Shown here in pieces: positions 23,348 through 35,957 of a stretch of DNA of 64,000 nt. This stretch comes from Terana coerulea (taxonomy: Eukaryota > Basidiomycota > Agaricomycetes > Polyporales > Phanerochaetaceae). The notes under the pieces are model-generated. The model ran no database searches. It had not been told where the DNA came from and saw only the letters and a list, made by a program, of their open reading frames with translations. Where the stretch lies: assembly GCA_024811115.1 (NCBI GenBank), contig JAKOGH010000937.1:1-64000 (forward strand), read 5' to 3'. Positions within the stretch are counted from its first letter, which is position 1. Each line of letters begins with the position of its first letter. Both the position numbers and the translations under genes were made by a program.

Positions 23348-24817
23348 TTGACATAGCGAGCTTTACGAATGCTGTATATCCTTTGTGCACCTCTCTTTGC
23401 GCACCTCTCTTTGCGCACCCGAGCGTCTTGCCGCCCGAAGCTGACCACCTGCACTATTTCGTGAGACCTACAGCATGCTGTAAAGTTCTACTGTTGCTCT
23501 AAGCCGGAGCTCTCAGCCTAGCGGGGCTAATGTTTGCCTTGCGGCATTCGTTTTTCTTCGTTCGGTAAGCGTGGTTTGCTCAAAGTTACTCGCATCCCAC
23601 TTAATCTCGTAGGAACAACGCTGGAAGGTGCTATGCTGCGAATACTATGTTCGGGATGGCTCTTCAGCCAGCTGCCGTGCGTCTGACCTGGATTCTAACC
23701 GTGTGCTTGCATGCAAAGCTGCTGCACCCGATAATAGGCGCCCGTAAGGCGTCTTCCAGATGAGTGCTCTTCGATGAGTGCTTTCCGCTTTCAGACTGCT
23801 CACACCCTCACCAAAACACGCAGAAATAAAAAGTTGAGCACATTGGAAGCCTCAAAAGTATCCGTGAGATGCTGAATACTCAGAGACATCGTCAGGACCC
23901 GAGATCCTAGACGCTCAGAATGGGTACTTGAGGCAGTTTGGTTCAGAACTCGACAAGCCGCGGTGGCTCGGCGGTCAATAGCATTCGAGGCTGGACCATA
24001 TGAACACCAGAAGAACGAGAGTTCGACACCGGCCCAGGTCGTTCGGATCCGACCGGAGATGTCTCGCGCGACCCGCTTAGGAACGGGCACCCAAGTATGC
24101 AGGCGGCAGGACTTGGCTCTGCCACAAACACTGCCCGGTCAGCCGGAGTCTTTTGTTTCTTTTTTGCGATCCAGTTTTCGACACTGACTTATTCTGCGTT
24201 CGCACAGCATCCCAATTTCCTTCCCTCCCTCGCGAGCCGATTTGTTTGTCATGCCTGGCTGGCATGTCGAGTTGGTAGACCATGACTCGGGAAGCGAGAT
24301 AGCGGTGTCGGTGTGAAGCCAACCGCATATATTGTATGCGGTCAACGCAGGGCCAGCGGCATCTCCAATATGCGGAAGGGTTGTCATGGGGTTGTCAGCT
24401 CTTCAGATTTCCTCCCTGCTGCATTCAGAAAAGAGTCCCGCGTAATCTCAGCTTGATTTGCCTCGGCCTCGACAATTACTAGTGTTCAACTTTACCTTCA
24501 GCCACTACATAATTGGCCATTCTGCCTGCTTGGCACGAATTGGGTAGCTCTGGTGACTTCGAAAAATTAAACTTGGACTCATTCCAACTGATAGTGCCAG
24601 AACAGTTTGGATCGGGTTATCCGAGGACTGGATGCGCCAAGGAAGGATTATATAGATTGCAGATAGTTTACGGGGAAAATACAGCGATAATGCGGTGACA
24701 AAGCTGAAAAGAAATTAGCGTGGAGGGAAGTGTCGGGGAAAAACTTACCAAATGACTAAACGGTAATACAACGGAGGTATGGTACAGTAATACACATAGT
24801 GGCCATGCTGCTCAGAC
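23348..24817. other. 1.5 kb region between tRNA-Val and TOP3
   Basis: No supported gene. A 14-bp direct duplication (gcacctctctttgc) is at about 23387-23417. Small frames at 23800-24390 have no recognisable domain. Confidence 0.45.
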
Positions 24818-27800
24818 TCAGTCGTCTTGGAAGCTGCTTGCCTTCTTCCGGCCCCGCCCTCTTCCTCCGCCACGGGCACGACCACGTTTAGACGTTCGTG
24901 GCAGCGACGTCGCAGATCGTTTGATGCCCCTGGATCCGCCTGCGCCGTTCGGACAGGCTACATACATTCTTTAGCACTAGGGTGGACGTGCGCTAACACC
25001 TCAAAGGACTAACCATTGCTATAGTGCCCAGTCAGACCGCACTTGAAACATTCGCCGCCACCCGCGCCAGAGCTTGACCCACCAGGACAAGCTGAGTAAC
25101 AAAAATGGGCGGTACGTAAGTTCTCAACTTACAGCTGTACAACGTTGTGACGCACCATTACTAAAATGCCCGACTTGCCCGCACTTGAAACATGCTTGAG
25201 AGGAACTTGAGGTGCCAGCGTTATATGAACCTGAACTATAGCTACTCGAGCCGCCGCCGCCGCCGCCACCAGCTCCGCTGGGACAAGCTACGAGGTTTGA
25301 ACATTCAGAGGACACCCTCAATAAAAATAAACTGGGAACGCACCACTGGCCCAGTGTCCTGGTAATCCGCACTGCAGCACCCAGTCAATACGATAGTGAA
25401 CTGTAAAGCACAGATCTGCGTACCTTGAAGCACTCTCCAGAGCCTCCGCCCAACCCAGACGCTCCACCGCCACCGCCACCACCCGACCCACCACCATCCG
25501 CCCACTCGAAGTACCCACACTGCTCGCCCTGCGGGTTGACGCAAGTGTAGAATTCGCGTCCTTGGTTGGGGCCTTCTTTGTGCACCTGTCTCCGCACGGC
25601 AGGCTTCGGGCAGCTGCATTGCTTCTCGCCGTTGGCCGCTGGTGCACCGGCAGCGCGGGAACCCGAAGAAGCGGGCGGTCGAGAAGGTCCTGCCACGGGT
25701 GCGGCCGGGCGTGACGGTGCTGAGACGACGTCTGCATCGGCCCACTGGAAGAAGGTGCAGGCCCCGTCATTCGCGCAGGTGTAGAACTGCCGGCCCTTGT
25801 TTGGAGATTCCTTCGTCACCGTGCGAGACGCAGCAGGATCGCCGCATTGGCAGTGGACCTCGTCAGAGGCGGCCGATACGGAAGGAGGCGCGCGCCTTGC
25901 TGGAGGCGGCGGTGGCGGGTTTGCTCGAGCGGGTGCGAGAGCGGAAGAGCCGGTGGTCGCTCGACTTCGTGCTGGTGGAGGCGGCGGCGGCGGATCGTTG
26001 TAGTAAGCTAAGGGATTGGCATCGTCAGGCGCGCATATAGTCAGTCAGTCAGGACGGGGACTCACAATCATAGTCGTCGTCCGGAGGTGGCGGCGGTGGT
26101 GGCGGTGCTGCTTGGCCTCCACCACGGCCGCCACGACCTCGCCGTGAAGTCGTTGTGCCCCTCGTTGCAGCCGCCCCTCGCCCTCCACGACTACCCCCTA
26201 CCACCCCTACCACCCCTGCTACCACGACCTCCGCGCCCACCTGCACCCCCTCCGCCCCCTCCGTCCCCACCACCACCATCGCCTCCTCCAGCTCCGAGGT
26301 CAAGGAAGTCCGCCTCATAGTCGACACCGCGCCCTTGCAGACGGTTACCAACGTTCTGAAAAATTACATCAACTCAATTCAAGATAGGATACGAAAGGTG
26401 TACACGAACTGTGATGATGCGGTTCATGTCACGCTTGATCTTAATGAACATCTCCTTGTATAACTCAATGTTCTCTACCAGCATGTCGTTCTTGGTCTTC
26501 TGGCCTTGGCAGATCTGCACCATTTGCCGTTCGGTCTATGAGAGAAAGAACTCGTGGATAAATGCAAGAAAAATCAATGAACTCGAACGACGGACTGACC
26601 TCGCGTCGCATCTCAGGCCGGCTGAGACTACGGTCAAATCCAATATCATTGTATCCTTCCACCAGGCCAACACCAAGCGTCGACGGAACAAGGTATTTGG
26701 TGGCACCTTGCATACGCTCAATCACATATTTGCGGTCGACGATAGTCTGGATGTGTTGAGCAATAGTCGCATCCGTGCCTGCAGGTGATAGTTATCAGTC
26801 CAGTTCCCTGCAGTACACGCATGGTTCACTAACCAATGCCATTTTTGTCCATGAGAGTTACCAGATCGGCTTCAGTGAGAAGACTGGGTCGAGTCGTCTG
26901 ACCCTCCCTCAATTCACAAACAGACGGCACGAACTCCTCGCCTTCCTGGAAGTCGGGGAGTTCCTTGTCAGACCATTTATCATACGGGAAGACCTCGAGG
27001 TAGTTTCGCTCTCGTACGCTCAGGCCTGTTATCATAAGCTGTCAGACAAAGTACGTTGGTGATAATCCATTACTACCCACCCTTAGCGTAGAACTCTTCC
27101 CCGCCGTAGTCAACCTCGATGATAGTCTCCCAACCAAGGGCATCTCTCGAGCAACAGGCCAGGAAACGCCGCGTGATATATTCATAGACTCGCTTGTCGT
27201 CTCCAGCTAAGTTCCCGGCATGAGCTGTGGGATGAATGGGAGGGTGTGCCTTATCATCCTTCTTGCCTCTTCTTGGTGGCGTGAACCCACCGTTCTGGAG
27301 GCTACGGAAATGTCAACAGAGAACAATATGGGAGAGAACAAAAACGCACCCGTTAGCGAACTGACCCCATGCGGCATCTGCAGTTTGTTTGCCGATCAGG
27401 GTCATGAAGTCAAACTGTGGGTCGAACTGGTCTGTCTCTGTGCGAGGGTAGGACAGAAACCCTTGTTGATACAAGTGCTCGGCAATCTGTCAACGCGCAT
27501 CATCAGTGTTAAACAATTGAGTTGCACTAGAGCGCATACATCGAGCACTTTCTTCGGCGAGATCTTGAGCAGACGTGAACCGGCTTTCTGGAGATCGACA
27601 GTGGTGAGTGGAAGCGGTTTCCTACATCAGACTCGTGTCAAGTGCTCCCGAGCAAACTCGTGTGAGGAAGATACCCACCATTTCTTGGTGTCTTTCTTTG
27701 TGACCTTCGTTACTCGTGCTGTAGGATTTTCCAATATGTGCTGGAAAATGGCTAAAGCCAGATCGAACTCGAACAGATGTCCTCTCCGCCAAGTAAAAGG

Positions 27801-28710
27801 AGTTTCTTCTTCCTCGCCTGTTGTCTCGTCGACGCGATTCAGCGCGAGGTAGATATACGAGAAGGTCTCGGGTACAAAAGATTTGACTTGGTTATATCGG
27901 GATACAACGAAACCGAGAGTTGGGAACTGACACGGGCCTAAATCACTAGAGGCGGTCGGTATAAGCTGCCGATAAGAGGTGCGCGAGAGGACGTGCCGTA
28001 GGATATCACGTCTCCCCTCAATTGTTCGAAGCGGTTCTGGAGTTGTAAACTTTGAAAGCGAGTGAAAGCGGCACCTATGCGAAGATCGAGGACTGTTCGG
28101 GCTTCCACCGCGTTCGACTGAGCCATGTCCAGGTTCACCGGATGTTGAGCCGCGTTATGAATCTGCCTGAGCATAGAGATAAATATAACTACAAAGTGAG
28201 CAAAAGGGTTACGCACTGTGCGATGATGGCGCTGAATCTTGCCCGCTTCACCGTGATATTCGCCTTTGCCTTCCTACAAATCCCCGCGATCTCTGCTCCG
28301 ATATTCTCGCCCTCCCTATCGCAATCCGTCCATATCATAAGCATCTGAGCTCGCCGCGCTTCATTTGTAAGGTTGCGAGCTATGCTTTCTGAGCCTTTCT
28401 TCACGCTGGGAAGGACGGCGGCGTCGAACAGCTGGAACGGGTCGCACGACTGCCAGTTGGAGTACATGCTGTCGAAGTCATAATCGAGGAGGTGACCAGT
28501 GACAGATGTGACGGTGTACTGAGAGTTGGTTTGTGGATAGTCGAAGTCGAAGTTCTTGATGTACTTGTTCGGGCTTGAACGCTGTGTGAAGCTCAGTCGC
28601 AGGGGCCAACTCACGACTGGGAGACTCACCGTGTTCAGCTGACCTCCGGATAGAATCTGACTTATAGAGCGAGCGATTGAGGGTTTTTCCGCCACGCAGA
28701 GGACCCTCAT
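24818..28710 (-). CDS. TOP3: DNA topoisomerase III with GRF and zinc-knuckle tail
   Basis: This is a type IA topoisomerase, which passes single strands and works with a RecQ helicase to resolve recombination intermediates. The Toprim domain starts at residue 2 (RVLCVAEKPSIARSIS) and carries the acidic metal motif TDCDREGENIG near residue 112. The catalytic Tyr is in GFLSYPRTETDQF. The core continues through DKAHPPIHPTAH, TRPSLLTEADLVTLMDKNGIGTDATIAQHI and DRKYV. The tail has a Gly/Arg-rich stretch, two GRF zinc fingers (GRQFYTCANDGACTFFQWAD and GREFYTCVNPQGEQCGYFEWAD), then three CCHC knuckles (CFKCGLPGHWASAC, CFKCGQVGHFSNAC, CFKCGLTGHYSNAC), ending in a basic GRGRGRKKASSFQDD. Many short introns are present and the frame is intact throughout. 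One intron (27996-27938) appears to be GC-AG. The ATG at 28710 matches the usual Top3 start. Confidence 0.94.
27938..27996 (-). other. GC-AG intron in TOP3
   Basis: The exon ends VISYG with donor GCACGT, and the acceptor TTTAG leads to PCQFPTLGF. Only this donor keeps the conserved SYG-PCQFPTLG motif of type IA topoisomerases in frame. The nearby GT at 27992 would give the wrong residues. Confidence 0.65.
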
Positions 28711-29287
28711 CAGGCGTAGCACAGCGGTCGAACGCGTGATGTCTTCAAGAGTAGATCCTTTCGCCTAAAGAGTATACGTAGTCGTTATGAGCTTCACTAC
28801 TTCAAGACATCATTAGGAAACGGTTGGTCTTACTTGTATGATGTAATGTCTGGGGCTCAGGACATGCAGAGAGCAGCAGCAGGTGGACGTTCAAAGCATG
28901 GTGAGTTGCAGAGCCCAAGTCGCCGTTCGGCGCTCGCGACGCGACTTGCACACGGACCACGTGCTCCACGCGGCCTGGAAGTGGCGCTTTGAGAGGTAAA
29001 ACTGAGACGAAATCTAACCAGCGACGCTGACCGCGACCATTGATGTGCTTCATTTTTTGCTGTGAAGAAGAGAGGGGGTGACGCAAGTGTATTGAAACGT
29101 ATTTTGTAGATTTATATTGATACCTGGCACGAAAGGCGGCCACTGCCGAGGACACTGGCAAGGCCTGTCGCATGTTATCAACAGCGATGTCTCGGCTCTC
29201 GACTCACTGGCTCGAAAGCCTGCTATCCCCCAACAAAGAAAAATCACGAAAACAACTTGTTATTTGCAGATACAACGACGAAGCAAT
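28711..29287. other. TOP3 upstream region with an unassigned frame
   Basis: A 123-codon minus-strand frame covers 29173-28802 (MRQALPVSSAVAAF..., KAPLPGRVEHVVRVQVASRAPNGDLGSATHHAL). Its start resembles a targeting peptide, but no family is recognised. It might be a small gene or a 5' leader of the TOP3 transcript. Confidence 0.35.
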
Positions 29288-30741
29288 CTACCAGCCCTGA
29301 CCAATGGCAATATCCACGTCGCCGTCCGCAAGACCGGGCATCAACTCGCACATCATGTCGAAGAAGGAATCACGGTCCTCGAAGAGTGCGTAGGTCTTGT
29401 GACGAGGGTCCGGGTTATTGATCTGGACTTGAAATGTGGATAGAAGCGGCCATTTCGTAGAAGCGTCTGCCAGGAGCGCGTCCAGATGCGTAAATCCGTC
29501 GTCGTGTTGCAACGCCTCGAAGTGTCCAATCGACTGGAACTCAAGCGTGAGCGTCCTCAGCTTCGGGCCGAGCCGGGAGATGAGCGGTGTCACCAATCCG
29601 TACCACGGTTGTAGTAGGTATCGGACAGCGTAAAGTGCTCCAGGTTCGGCAACTCGCCTAAAATGGAGACCGCCGTGTGGTCGCCAGATCGAATAGCTGT
29701 AATGAAGCCACGGTGAGCAGACGACGGAGTGCAGAATTATACGACTCACCTTGCAAGAACGCCTCATCATATTCATCGCACTCAAGGCCCGCACACCCGG
29801 GCCACAAACTGAACGAAGTGAGCGAGGGGCCAGTTTGCGGTAGAAATTGGTGTAGCGAAGGGCGTCAATCTCGTCTATCCAGCACGTGTACTCGAGATCC
29901 TTGACGTTGCACTGTCCCCAATGCTTGACCACCCAGTCGGCAAACTCATGAAACCACGGAAACTGGTCGAAAACTAAACGATCGAAAGAGCGTCCCGAAA
30001 CATAAGGAAGGGGCTTGATGTTTATTATGCCATCGGGCGTCCGGAAATTGCTGACACCGTCATTAGTCTTGTAAGCGACTATCGTCTTCACCTGTGGCGG
30101 CACCTTCTGGAAAAATTCGACAAAGTCGGGAAAGGATTTGAAAAAGCAGTTGTCGATCTCTAGCTCGCTCAGGCAAGCAAAGATTGAGGGAAGTGATGAA
30201 AGGAATTTCGGAGCGGCAAGAGGCTGGCAGTGGCAGAGTGCTAATTCGGTAACCCGGCTGTGATATTTGATTATGGTAGCCAAGGTCAGGTCTTCGTCCA
30301 ACCAGGCACTTTGTCCCTTGTCGCAGCGATCCAAAATTAGTCGGCCGTTGTTTACCTTCGGACTTCTCTGAAGATATTTTCGCAGGCGATCAGGCGTGAG
30401 GGTGATATTCATTGGGTGCAATTGACTAGCATGGTAAGTTGAGTTGAGTAGTAGCTGCATTCTAAATGACCAAGGATACTTACACACTGCGAGGGGTAGA
30501 GGGTATGGCTTGACGGAGGGTCCGAGATGGCCTCGATATCGCCGTACGAGATGGTTGGGAGGGAGACTGGCGAAGGCGCAGCAGACCAGTGAATCCTGTT
30601 AAGTACGAATTCCACAGGTCTCAGTGACGGTGACATTCTCTGAGCGCATGGCTCGAGACAATAGTGACTGATCCCACACGCCCGAATGACCCGCATGAAC
30701 AACGCAAGCGAAGAACCCTTGATAAAGAAGGTAATCAACAT
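29288..30741 (-). CDS. LRR/F-box-like hypothetical protein
   Basis: The main frame (30487-29288) encodes about 400 aa with irregular leucine-rich repeat segments, for example RVTELALCHCQPLAAPKFLSS, CLSELEIDNCFFKSFPDF, LRTLTLEFQSIGHFEAL and LLSTFQVQINNPDP. This resembles the large basidiomycete group annotated as F-box/LRR proteins. An upstream exon (MSPSLRPVEFVLNRIHWS..., from ORF start 30741) ends near a GTAAGT donor at about 30484. The only frame-compatible acceptor would give a 29-bp intron, so the junction is unsure. An internal GT-AG intron probably lies near 29700-29750. I do not see an F-box itself. The LRR part may bind a substrate, but this is inference. Confidence 0.55.
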
Positions 30742-32540
30742 GGTCCCGAGTGGCGCAGTGAAGTAGCCTGTACAAGGCTAGACAGTAGACAATGTTAAGA
30801 GGATATCTGTATTTGTAACTTTTTAAAATACCGGCACCTCAGTAGGACCTCCCGGCACGAGCTTCCTGGACTTCGACCTGTGGTTTGCTGCACGTTGCTC
30901 AGGCTGAGGCTGTGCCACTGGAAGTGTGCGCCCTTGGCGTGCCGATCACCTCATGCAGTGTTGTGGAGAAGAGGTGAGTCCTGGGTGGCGCAAAAGCTAT
31001 TTGTGAGTCGAGACGTGTGTGCACCAGTGAATTGAGAGCGTACCTTTGTGGTCGTGGAAGGCCGGTGAAAGGAGACAAGCTTGTGGCAAACAAATACCCG
31101 CGCGCTTCCGCTGCTTCTGCCACGTGTCATGGGCGCCCTCATGGGCGCTCCGTCACTCCGTGTCTTGCCTCTTAACCAAGTTGACCTCCTTCGAGTCCGC
31201 GTAAGTGTTAGAAGCCTGGTCGTGCGAATTTCGTATCGCCCGCTTCAATCAAGGCGAAGCTAGTGTAGAGTATGCTACCTTTGCTGAGCGACGGTACGTG
31301 TATGCTTCTGCCTTTCCCGGTGGTTCTCCTCTGGCGCGCAACCGAGGTTTAGTCTGACGACACACGTTCACAAGGCAGCAAACCATCGTCGTGAACGACC
31401 AGTTCGCACTCAAGCGGTGTGAAGAATGATGCGCTGAGGTCAAACAGGGACATTGCGAGAACGTCTTGGTCAATAATCGCCGAATCGCCCGACATGCATC
31501 TTGCTACATTGCGAATCTACCCAGAGGGAATGGTTGCTGGTAATGGCGATAAAAAATACGTCGGACTTTTTATCCGTACTTTTGCCTTCACGAAGTGCGT
31601 GTTGGTTTTTGGGCCGCGCATGCTCAATCGTCTACGCCAAGGTCTTCGCTCAGCACCATTGACCCACGACTCCGTATACGGCCTGTTCTTCCATTCTTGC
31701 ATCGACCTGCTTCAGGACGGACCTCTCTAAAAGCAGTTTAGGATGGAAGTATTACTATGGTACGCATTTCGGCCCCCAGTGGTTGCTTTTTAATGACACT
31801 AAACCAACATGACATGGCAGCAGATTCGACTAGCTACTGCGCCGAAGCATACACTGCATCGAAAAGGCGCCACGCAAAGCCATTGTACTCTCGGACTTCC
31901 GTCTGAATCGCAAGCATACATTGTCCTTCCGAGCGCTGGGACCGGATGCGGGGAGCCTGGCCCGCTTGTCGTCTCTACCTCCGACTCCAATTCTTGTGGC
32001 GTCGAATCAGGAGTCTCGCCGAGTGATAGTATGCTCCGTTATGACGGGGCTGTTGTGCCTCTAGGCTTGTGGAAACCACTAGCATGTGCATGTGAGTAAC
32101 CCTCCAATGCATGACTTGGGTATGGTACTGACCGGGTGTGCTCCACTAGGCTAGTGGGATGACTACCACCGACCCTCTCGAGTCTTGACTGTTACTGCTG
32201 CAGGCTTCAAAACCGCCCAGGTCTCTCCTCACAACTTGATACCTCTACACGAATCTGTAATGACGAAGTTCCATGAAACATTGTCATTATATTGCTACTA
32301 TGCGTCCCCAGGCGACGTTTCACAACCCGCCAAGGTTGCCACAGTCGACATAGCTTTTTGCCTTTCTTAGTAAGTTCCATGATCACCTGTTCAGCGTTTC
32401 TCGGGACTGAAATCGTGAACTTGACAGGCAGACCCTGTGGCACAATACAATTTTGACAGGTGGGCTACCATGCGCCCAAAAGCCTATATCTTCGTCGAGC
32501 GAAGCGCAGCTAAATGGGCGTTTATGCTCTTCGAATCGAG
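30742..32540. other. 1.8 kb region without a gene
   Basis: Short frames on both strands show no domain, signal peptide or convincing introns. The right end holds the promoter of the secreted-protein gene. Confidence 0.45.
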
Positions 32541-32546
32541 TATAAG
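32541..32546 (+). promoter_or_regulatory. TATA box of the secreted-protein gene
   Basis: TATAAG, inside the imperfect palindrome cgagtataagaactcg, lies 57 bases upstream of the ATG at 32598. Confidence 0.5.
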
Positions 32547-32597
32547 AACTCGTGTGTGCATGTCCCAAGGCCACAACCCGCCCTCACTTTTTCTGCA

Positions 32598-33232
32598 ATG
32601 TTGAACAAAGCTTTCGCTACTTGTGCCGCGCTGCTGGCACTTGCCGCTTCCTCCGTGATCGCTGCGAGCGCACCTCAAAGCTGCTCTGCGGCCGCACCCC
32701 AGAGCGCTGCCATCAACATCACCGTGACCGATTCCAAACAGTTCATTGGCGTGAGCTCGTTTTTGTATGCCGTACAGACAAGCGCTAACAACGACTGTGC
32801 ACAGACCGTGTTCGTGTCCGCCTCTCCCCAGGTCGCCACAGTCGCCCCGCCCTCCAGTTGCATCATCACCCCGTTCAATATAACCAACGGCTTGCTGTAC
32901 GCAGACATCGCGAACTCCCCGCACGCGTACGTCGACTTCACGAACTCTGGGACGACGTGCGGCACGCTTGGAAACCTGCTCCTCGCCAACACGAACTCGA
33001 ACAAGTGCTCTTCCCAGGGGCCGTTCGTGAATGCGTCTGGCGTGGTCACGTACGCGCCGGGAAAGGGGTCGTTCCAGGTATGCACCGCTGGTATTGGTTC
33101 TCCCCTGGTCGTGAGTATCTTGTTGTTGGCTTTGGATGGTGTATGCTGACCTGATCTACCCAGGTTGCGTATGACCAGAACGGCAGGACGACGGACAATT
33201 GCACGGACGTTACGCTTACGTTTGCCCAGTGA
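32598..33232 (+). CDS. Small secreted cysteine-containing protein
   Basis: Two exons (32598-33110, 33164-33232) with a 53-bp GT-AG intron give 193 aa. Residues 1-22 (MLNKAFATCAALLALAASSVIA) form a clear signal peptide. The mature part has seven cysteines, several N-glycosylation sites (NITV, NITN, NASG, NCTD), and a Ser/Thr/Asn-rich, beta-type composition ending in VTLTFAQ. No known fold is recognised. It fits the small secreted proteins common in mushroom genomes. The ORF opens upstream of 32598, but that Met is chosen because it starts the signal peptide. A TATA box is well placed. Confidence 0.8.
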
Positions 33233-35957
33233 CTCAGGGGCTGAGCGATGTCGAACTGCGAGGATGAAGTCTGTATGCGCCTATGCATTGTACTAAGTTG
33301 GGAACAGAGCGACAATGCAAAGTTATACCTTCTGAAAGGCTATGCATGATTTGTACACCTTTCCACGTCAAAGTCACCGCATCGGTGGGACGCAGATTAC
33401 TGCTATATCGGGTGCTGGGGCCATTTTTCATGTGCATTTCAGACGCTCCCGTGCGAAGACACAGTCTTTGCGCCCAACGATTGTGGTGTATATGAAGCAC
33501 GCCAATCTAGACATGTAGCTCATATATTACGACGTATAGAGGAGTAGAACTCTTGGTGAGGGCTCATCGTATCATATTGGTTGTCCTCCACAAGTGCTGG
33601 AAAGTTCAGGTGGTAATCGACTGGCAGGACTCAGATGAAAGCATTGAGCTCGAGCACGGGTGCCGGTGAACGGACTAGGGATGACTAGGGTCTGCGCCTC
33701 GGGGTGGCCGGAGTCCTGGATCGGCCGCGCCTGCCTGACGTTTGGCAATGGACTTGGTCTCTGCTTCTCCCTCAGCTGGTACCCAGCACCGCCTACTCCC
33801 TCTCGTTTCTCATGCAGTTAGCACTCCTGTGCCCGAAAGAACGCACTGGAAGATCTGCAGGTCTCGATAGTCCCGATTTACCCGCCACCACCTCATTTGA
33901 GAAAACTCCTCTGGGTTTGCTGTGGTCTCGCGACTCTCGCCGTCGTGCACACCTGGGAGCCCGATGAAGCGTTCAATTCGTCAGGATGCTTTGAGTCGCA
34001 AGCCGACAGTTGCAGTACGTATCGCCTTTTCCAGCGCGGAACCTCCGTCAATGCCACAATCTTTGCATAGAAACCCCTCACTCCTAGATGTCAAGACATC
34101 AACAATTTCGCCTGGCAGCGCGTTGTGCCCCAAATCCAAAAGTGCGCATAACGCCAATACTCCTCAGAGTATTAGTTCCAAGCAGGCGGTCTACCACAAT
34201 GAGAAGGTAGGATGGGAAGGTCTTGGATGCAGCGGCCGGTGCGTCATGCGTTCTATCCCTTAATTCGTTCTGACAGTTGTCGTGACAGATCTTGAACGCA
34301 CCTTTCGGCCTGCAAACTTCCCCTGCTCTGTTATTCAGATTTATCAGGTCCATAAACAATGATAGGTTCTTGCAGAGCATGGATGAAGCGCAACCCCCGT
34401 ACGCTGTCGATGTGAATACCTGAGCGATCGAATTCGGTGGCGATTTTGGGTGCGTCATAGCTGCATCTTCCGTAGCAGCCGTTCGATGCTTGTTTTCGTT
34501 AGAGATCTCCGCGCCCGTTGCAAACCGGTACAAACCCGCCCGGTTAGCTTGCCTCTTGGTCGAAGGACCCCGGGCGTACAGCCTCTGGGAACACCATACC
34601 GACTGTATTCATCCTCCTCACAGATGTTCCACCCCAACATCGATGTTCCGGTGGCCAACATCCTGGGACGTTCGAGAGGCTCGTATCCGTTGGCATACCT
34701 GGCATCCATGGGGCTTCACGTTCGCTGCAATGCTGAGCACGGAACAGCATCTCAATGACGATCCTCCGCGCGGTCTTACTATCTTGTGCTCGCCGATGAA
34801 ATTATTGATCAGGCAATACTAGGACGACCCAGCCAGGTCGCCTGGACCCTTCCCGCAGGATGAGTGCTGGACAACTAATTTCAAAGTCTTACGCTTGAAC
34901 GAGACTAGTACCCATTGCTAGTGCTATTTTGTCATTTAACGACAAACTCGATAGCTTGCCGGCGCGTCGTCTATTCTTAACGGGGAGCATACTTGGCAAT
35001 AGTCGGTCCTTCACCGGTTGTTTGGTTGCGAGACGTTACCATATCTCATGATACTATCCTCTACGTCTCGGCTCTGCCTCTGTATACATGTCATGTAATT
35101 AATGAGTTGATGCACACAAAACATTATCCAATGCGGGGTTGAGAAGTAACGTCCCAAATGATATCCACGGCAGGAGCAACGTAACGCTGTGTAGCGGTGT
35201 TGTCGGTGAAAATAAAAGGTACAGTTTTAACGAATAGAGTCGTCTCTTGTATGGCTGTGCGGTCGTCGTTAAGGCGAAGAGGTAGAAAGCTCCAACCTTG
35301 ACCTTCTCACACGCATGAATTGTCGTTTGACCTGGGCCCCAGCCCCTGGGCACTGCGCCACAAAGCTTGCGCCTTGTTTTGGGACACTGGCGCATCAATC
35401 CGGGCTTATCCGAGAACGACAAATTTCGAGTTGTTCCCGGCATCCACCTCAAATCCAGCTCGACTCCGTCGCACTGAGCCGCCGGGCACTGAGTGCAGCT
35501 GTGTCTTCCAGAACGCTCTCAAGCTCTTGAAATGATATAGTCGGTGCAATCAGGAAGTGGGACCAACGGGTGAGCATAGACCAATCGCTCAACTCGCTGA
35601 ACCACGCCCTTAGCTGGAACAGAAAAGCCCTCTCGGATAAGACACCCTGCACTGTTCCTACTATGTGTCGACCGTGGTGGCTCTCGTTTTCGTAGGAAAG
35701 TGGCTCCTAAATCGAAGTAGGAGCGCTCATAATGAAGTTCGACGTGGGAGCTGCCATGTCAAGCGCCAGTGACGAGATGCAGGCCGGGCACCAACAAGCA
35801 TCCTCACAGCCCGGGATAGAAGAAGCGACCCAAGCTCTCGGCATGCTTGTGCTCAACACGTGGACCGTCATAGCCCACCTGTCGTTTCCGCCTCCACCGT
35901 CGACGGACGAACTCGAGCCGCAGCACGACTACACCGTTTACCGACTCTTGTCATACT
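33233..35957. other. 2.7 kb region without a recognised gene
   Basis: No domain was recognised. A 34-bp stretch at about 33688-33721 (core gtggccggagtcctgga) matches 44029-44062 with few mismatches. A + frame at 35732 (MKFDVGAAMSSASDEMQ...) stops before the STAND gene start and may be part of its leader. Confidence 0.4.
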
